From contig CAWIGR010000021.1 in assembly GCA_963835705.1 (NCBI GenBank), positions 62,001 to 126,000 on the forward strand: a stretch of DNA of 64,000 nucleotides. Reading direction: 5' to 3'. Of this stretch, positions 60,382 to 64,000 are shown one piece after another. A program made the position numbers and the translations under genes. The notes beneath the pieces are model-generated. The model searched no databases and had not been told where the DNA came from. It saw nothing but the letters and a program-made list of their open reading frames with translations. How positions within the stretch are numbered: the first letter of the stretch is position 1; every line of letters starts with the position of its first letter. Origin of the DNA: JACVRW01 sp963835705. GTDB lineage: Bacteria > Actinomycetota > Thermoleophilia > Solirubrobacterales > Thermoleophilaceae.

Positions 60382-63065
60382 CGCTCGCCGAGCCCGGGGC
60401 TCAGCAGCCGGAGCTCCCGGGCACGCTCGACGCAATCCCTGCGATCGGCCACGTCGAGCTTCCGGTAGACGTGCTTGAGGTGCGTCTTGACGGTGTTCAC
60501 CGAGACGAACATCTCCGAGGCGATCTCGGCGTTTGACATCATCGTCGGGAGGAATCGAAGCACCGCCAGCTCGCGATCGCTGAGCGGCTCGAGCAGGGTG
60601 ATCGGCGCAGCGCGCTCGGCGGCCGAGCTCACGTCCAGGGTCGAGAGCAGTTGTGCCGCCAGCGCCCGGTGCCCGGTCCCGCGTACGACCAGGCGACGCA
60701 GAAGCGAGCGCAGCGGGGCGCCGTAGCGGGCGAGGATCCCCGCGTACCCGCGCGGCTCCGCCAGGTCGAGCGCGCGCTCGAGCGCCCGCATCGCGCCGTC
60801 CTCGTCGTGGACCGCGTCACGCGCGATGGCGTCGATCGCCCACGCGTCCGCGCGCGCGTAAGGAAGCACGGGCTCGCGCGCGTCCGCGAGGAAGGCCGCC
60901 ACCGCGCTGATGGCCGCCTCGGGATCGCCGCTCGCTAGCTCGAGCCGCGCCAGCCCGATCGCGGCGTCCGAGGCGTCCTCGGCATCGACCTCGGCGAGGC
61001 GGCTGCGCGCCCGTGCCGGCTCGCCCAGCGCGAGCCAGAGCTCCGCCTCGAGCAGCCCGCTCGACACTCGCAGGAACGGCGGAAGCGGACCGCCCGCGCC
61101 CGCTCCCACGAGCAGGTCGAGCGCGGTGAGGGGCTCGCCCTTCAGGATGCAGAGTCGCGCGCGGATCTGCGCCACCGCGGGGCGCAGCAACGGCTCCGTG
61201 GAGTGCTCGAGCGTCTCGGTCGCCCGCTCGGCCAGCCGCTCGGCCGCCTCCAGCTCGCCCTGCCACACGTGGACCGTCGCCAAGGTCGAGTACGCGATCG
61301 CCGCGTGCGCGAGCCGGGTCCAGCCCCGGCGCTCGGCCAGCTGGATCGCCGTGTGGGCGCGTGTACGCGCCTCCCGGAGCCGGCCCTCGCGCGCATCGGC
61401 GGCCGCCGCGTAGCTCTCCGCCAGGAACAGGACGAAGTCGTTGCCGCATTCGAGCGCCAGGCCGGCGGCCTGCTGCAGGTTCTCCCCCGCCGCCCGGAGC
61501 TCGCCGCCCCAGAACTCCGCGATCCCCAGGTTCGCGAGGGTGAGGGCGCGCACCTCCACGGCGACCTCCCGGTCCCAGTGCTCGTCGAGCACCACCCGGG
61601 CGGCGCTGAGCGCCTCCTCCAGGTCCCCGCGCAGACGAGCCCGGTAGAGCGTTGTGGCCGTCGAGGTCACGCCGAAGCGGCGCCGGCGCGGCTCGGGCAG
61701 GTCCATCGCGAGCTCGTGGGCCCGGACGAGCAGCGCGTCGGCCCGCTCGTGGTCGCCCTGCTCGAGCAGGAGGCCGGCGGTGGCGAGCGCCAGCTCGGCG
61801 TCCGAGAGCACGGCCTCCTCGGGGATGCGCTCCACGAGCTCGTACAGCACCGTGCCACCGCCGCGGAGAAGGAACACGAGCCAGTGGTCTCCCACCACCT
61901 CGGCCGCGAGCGTCCAGTCGCCGGCCTCCACCGCGTGGCGCACCGCCTCCAGCGGGGCGCCGTGGCGCGCGTGCCAGCGGGCCGCGATCCGGTGCAGCCG
62001 CGGGGCCTCGCCCGGCAGGCGGCGACGCAGCTCGGCGCGCAGGACGTCGGCGAAGAGTGGGTGGTAGCGGTACCAGCCGTCCCCCGCCGGGCTGACGAAC
62101 GCGTCCCGTCCCGCCAGCTCTCGCAGGGTATGACTGCCGCCCGCGGTGCCCGTTAGCTCCTCGGCCAGGCCGCCGCTGACCCGCTCGGCGATCGACGTGC
62201 GCAGCATGAAGAGGAGCCTCGCCGACGGCTGGCGCGCGACCACCTCCGAGATCAGGTAGTCGCTCACGGCGCTGTCACCGCCGGCAAACCCTGCGATGAA
62301 CGCGTGCTGGTCGGCGTGGCCGTCCAGCGAGAGGCGAGCCAGCTTCAGGCCCACGGCCCATCCCTCGGTGCGCCGGCACAGCGAGGCGACGTCGTCGCCC
62401 GACAGGCCGAGGCCGCCCAGCAGCGCGGTCGCCTCCTCGGGCGTGAAGGCGAGATCGGCGGCGCGCACCTCGCTCATCCGATCGGCCACCCGCATGCGCT
62501 GGAGGCGGAAGAGTGGGTCGCTTCGCGTAGCCACGACCAGCCGGAGGTTGGCCGGCGCGTTCTCGAGCACCCACTCCAGGTCGCTGACGATGCTTGCGGA
62601 CGCCACCAGCTGGAGGTCGTCCAGCACCCACACGAGCGTCTCGTCCACGCCCGCCATGGCGTTGATCACGCTGGTGAGGAACGGTCGCAGCTCACCGCGC
62701 GGCGGAGGAGCGAGCGCGGCGAGCCCCGCGTGGGCGGCGCCGAGCGACGCGATCACATCGGCCCAGAAGCGATGTGGATCGGCGTCGTCGCGGCCGAGCG
62801 GGACCCAGGCGACCGGCCCGGGGGGCCTGCCCGCGGCGATCCACTGGGCGAGCAGCTCGGTCTTGCCCGATCCGGCCGGGGCCGAGACGAGCGTGAGCGG
62901 GCGCTCCATGCCCCCGTCGAGGAGCTCCATGAGGCGCGGGCGCGCGATCGTGCCTTTCGCCGGGGACGGCACGATTATCCTGGTGGCCAGCGAGGGCGCG
63001 AGTTGTTCGGATCCAGGCGTCGGCGGAGTCCCTTCCAGGGCGAGCCCCGCACGAGAGTCAATCAG
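60378..63065 (-). CDS. LuxR-family ATP-dependent regulator (MalT/LAL type)
   Basis: About 895 residues. The STAND ATPase has Walker A LVSAPAGSGKTELLAQWI and Walker B ETLVWVLDDLQLV, with the arginine-finger region in VVATRSDPLFRLQRMR. A long TPR-like superhelix follows (ALVRAHELAMDLPEPRRRRF, EAAERLAERATETLEHSTEP). The LuxR helix-turn-helix at the end reads LLEPLSDRELAVLRFLPTMM and SNAEIASEMFVSVNTVKTHL. It would activate transcription on binding an inducer and ATP. No ATG/GTG/TTG fits the start; CTG 63063-63065 or ATT 63060-63062 follow a purine-rich GGAAGGGGGG. The inducer is unknown. Confidence 0.85.
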   Translation of the reverse strand: MIDSRAGLALEGTPPTPGSEQLAPSLATRIIVPSPAKGTIARPRLMELLDGGMERPLTLVSAPAGSGKTELLAQWIAAGRPPGPVAWVPLGRDDADPHRFWADVIASLGAAHAGLAALAPPPRGELRPFLTSVINAMAGVDETLVWVLDDLQLVASASIVSDLEWVLENAPANLRLVVATRSDPLFRLQRMRVADRMSEVRAADLAFTPEEATALLGGLGLSGDDVASLCRRTEGWAVGLKLARLSLDGHADQHAFIAGFAGGDSAVSDYLISEVVARQPSARLLFMLRTSIAERVSGGLAEELTGTAGGSHTLRELAGRDAFVSPAGDGWYRYHPLFADVLRAELRRRLPGEAPRLHRIAARWHARHGAPLEAVRHAVEAGDWTLAAEVVGDHWLVFLLRGGGTVLYELVERIPEEAVLSDAELALATAGLLLEQGDHERADALLVRAHELAMDLPEPRRRRFGVTSTATTLYRARLRGDLEEALSAARVVLDEHWDREVAVEVRALTLANLGIAEFWGGELRAAGENLQQAAGLALECGNDFVLFLAESYAAAADAREGRLREARTRAHTAIQLAERRGWTRLAHAAIAYSTLATVHVWQGELEAAERLAERATETLEHSTEPLLRPAVAQIRARLCILKGEPLTALDLLVGAGAGGPLPPFLRVSSGLLEAELWLALGEPARARSRLAEVDAEDASDAAIGLARLELASGDPEAAISAVAAFLADAREPVLPYARADAWAIDAIARDAVHDEDGAMRALERALDLAEPRGYAGILARYGAPLRSLLRRLVVRGTGHRALAAQLLSTLDVSSAAERAAPITLLEPLSDRELAVLRFLPTMMSNAEIASEMFVSVNTVKTHLKHVYRKLDVADRRDCVERARELRLLSPGLGER

Positions 63066-63267
63066 GTCGCCCCCCTTCCCACAACGCGCGCCATGCGCCC
63101 GGCGTGAGCGTTCCGAGGTCCGGCCGGCCGTCCGCGGACACCAGCAGCACCGCCGTATCCGGCAACGCCTGCTCAAGCAGTCGCGAGGCCTCGCGCCCGT
63201 CGATGCCCGGCATCTCCGCCTCGACCAGCACGAGGCCCGGGCGGAGCTGGACCGCGACCTCGAGGCT
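63058..63267 (-). pseudogene. Response-regulator receiver domain, N-terminally truncated
   Basis: A minus-strand frame reads SLEVAVQLRPGLVLVEAEMP, then GIDGREASRLLEQALPDTAV and LLVSADGRPDLGTLTPGAWR before stopping at 63060-63058. This is the middle and end of a CheY-like receiver (x-L-V-L-V-D-x-x-M-P-x-x-D-G with Glu in place of the phospho-accepting Asp). The first strand and acidic pair are missing, and no start codon is present after an upstream stop. Its stop overlaps the LuxR start region, so it may be the remnant of a coupled upstream gene. Confidence 0.5.
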
Positions 63268-63306
63268 TCAAAAGTCGCAACTGCCCGGGTCTGAGATAGT
63301 GCGCCC

Positions 63307-64000
63307 ATGACCGGCACGGATGCACCAGCCCGAATCATCACCCCCCAGCTCGAGGAGCTGCTGCAGCTGGTCGGCGACGCCGACAGCGTCGAGCTGAAGC
63401 TCACCGTGCCGAACGAGGACCGCCAGACGGCCGTCGCAGCGCTGGGCGTGGATCCGCTCGACGCCCGCCTCCGCCAGGTGTTCTTCTTCGATACGCCCGA
63501 TCTGGCGCTCGACCGCGCTGGGGTGGTGGTGCGCGCGCGGCGCACCCAGGGGGATACCGACGACACGGTGGTCAAGCTCCGTCCCGTCGTCCCGAAGGAG
63601 CTGCCTGACGACCTCCGGGCCCGCCCCGACTTCGTCGTGGAGGTGGACGCGATGCCGGAGAGCTACGTCTGCTCGGGCTCGTTCAAGGGCCGGGCGAAGG
63701 GCTCCGTCAGGGAGACGGCGGCCGGGAGCCAGCCGGTCCGGAAGCTGTTCTCGAAGCCACAGCGGGCGTTCTTCAAGGCCCACGCCCCCGACGGCGTCGA
63801 GCTCGACGACCTCGCGGTCCTCGGACCGGTCCACGCGCTCAAACTGAAGGTCTCGCCCAAGGGGATGGGACGCCGGCTCGCCGTGGAGCTGTGGATCTAT
63901 CCGGACGGCGCGCAGATCCTCGAGCTGTCCACCAAGTGCGCCCCGGACGAGGCGCTCCGAGCGGCCATCGAGTCACGCGACTACTTGAGCAGCATCGGCC
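63307..64000 (+). CDS. CYTH-domain protein (partial, runs off the window)
   Basis: ATG 63307 opens a frame with no stop to the window end (over 231 residues). SVELKLTVPNEDRQTAVAAL contains the E-x-K-L strand. VFFFDTPDLALDRAGVVVRA and RRTQGDTDDTVVKLRPV, and the later ELSTKCAPDEALRAAIESRD, fit the CYTH tunnel fold (adenylyl cyclase class IV/thiamine triphosphatase superfamily), which binds triphosphates and metal through acidic and basic pairs. The first motif is E-L-K-L rather than the usual E-x-E-x-K, so activity is uncertain. GATAGT lies six bases upstream. It is divergent from the LuxR gene. Confidence 0.7.
   Translation, partial: MTGTDAPARIITPQLEELLQLVGDADSVELKLTVPNEDRQTAVAALGVDPLDARLRQVFFFDTPDLALDRAGVVVRARRTQGDTDDTVVKLRPVVPKELPDDLRARPDFVVEVDAMPESYVCSGSFKGRAKGSVRETAAGSQPVRKLFSKPQRAFFKAHAPDGVELDDLAVLGPVHALKLKVSPKGMGRRLAVELWIYPDGAQILELSTKCAPDEALRAAIESRDYLSSIG

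Overview
The window is a high-GC bacterial chromosome fragment that most resembles Actinomycetota of the class Thermoleophilia (Solirubrobacterales-like). This is inferred from the order rne-rodA-mrdA-mreD-mreC-mreB-maf-ndk, the many Ser/Thr kinases and ECF sigma factors, FecR-like and Ig-like secreted proteins, a sigma factor with a Ser-Gly tail, and frequent GTG/TTG starts. No rRNA, tRNA, CRISPR array or complete insertion sequence was seen.

Layout. 1-4.7 kb: end of a patatin-like protein, a broken DUF3307 gene, a sigma factor/small protein/kinase-GAF operon, a secreted S1 protease and a small YdeI-like protein. 4.7-5.9 kb: decayed DNA with an MMPL transporter remnant. 5.9-17.3 kb is signalling-rich: an O-methyltransferase, an FHA-FHA-ABC transporter divergent from a Ser/Thr kinase, a CHASE2 adenylate cyclase coupled to a large Ig/FecR secreted protein, a second ECF sigma factor, and an MFS transporter with a cAMP-binding domain. 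17.4-19.4 kb: a subtilase-GAF pair convergent with a protein built from Glu-Gly-His repeats. 19.4-30 kb is accessory: a second FecR-like protein, an RTX-like protein, VapBC, rplU-rpmA, an EamA transporter, a decayed gene, a second Glu-Gly-His repeat gene abutting a GAF remnant, a cupin and two small secreted proteins.

30.3-39.6 kb is an intact housekeeping block on the minus strand: RNase E/G, cell elongation genes, maf, ndk and a zinc-ribbon membrane protein. 39.7-42.6 kb holds an atypical kinase, a membrane protein with a Ser/Thr tail and a sigma factor with a predicted membrane segment. valS-folC follow (43.4-47.3 kb), then a broken beta-propeller protein, a peptidoglycan-binding/recombinase-like fusion and a 3.9-kb repeat surface protein (50.7-54.6 kb). 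54.7-64 kb carries tig-clpP-clpX, small membrane proteins, YihY, a LuxR-type ATPase regulator and a CYTH-domain protein that runs off the window.

Two themes stand out. First, cytoplasmic signalling is dense: three Ser/Thr kinases, FHA domains, a cyclase with a cyclic-nucleotide-binding transporter nearby, three sigma factors and a LuxR regulator. Second, the subtilase-GAF-EGH-repeat cassette occurs once nearly whole and once as an inverted partial copy with a matching upstream element; it is the best candidate here for an undescribed system. Many accessory genes contain frameshifts while the housekeeping blocks do not. In several places the protein signal continues cleanly in the next frame, so some breaks are probably consensus errors and others (MMPL, the 26-kb gene, the GAF remnant) real decay.
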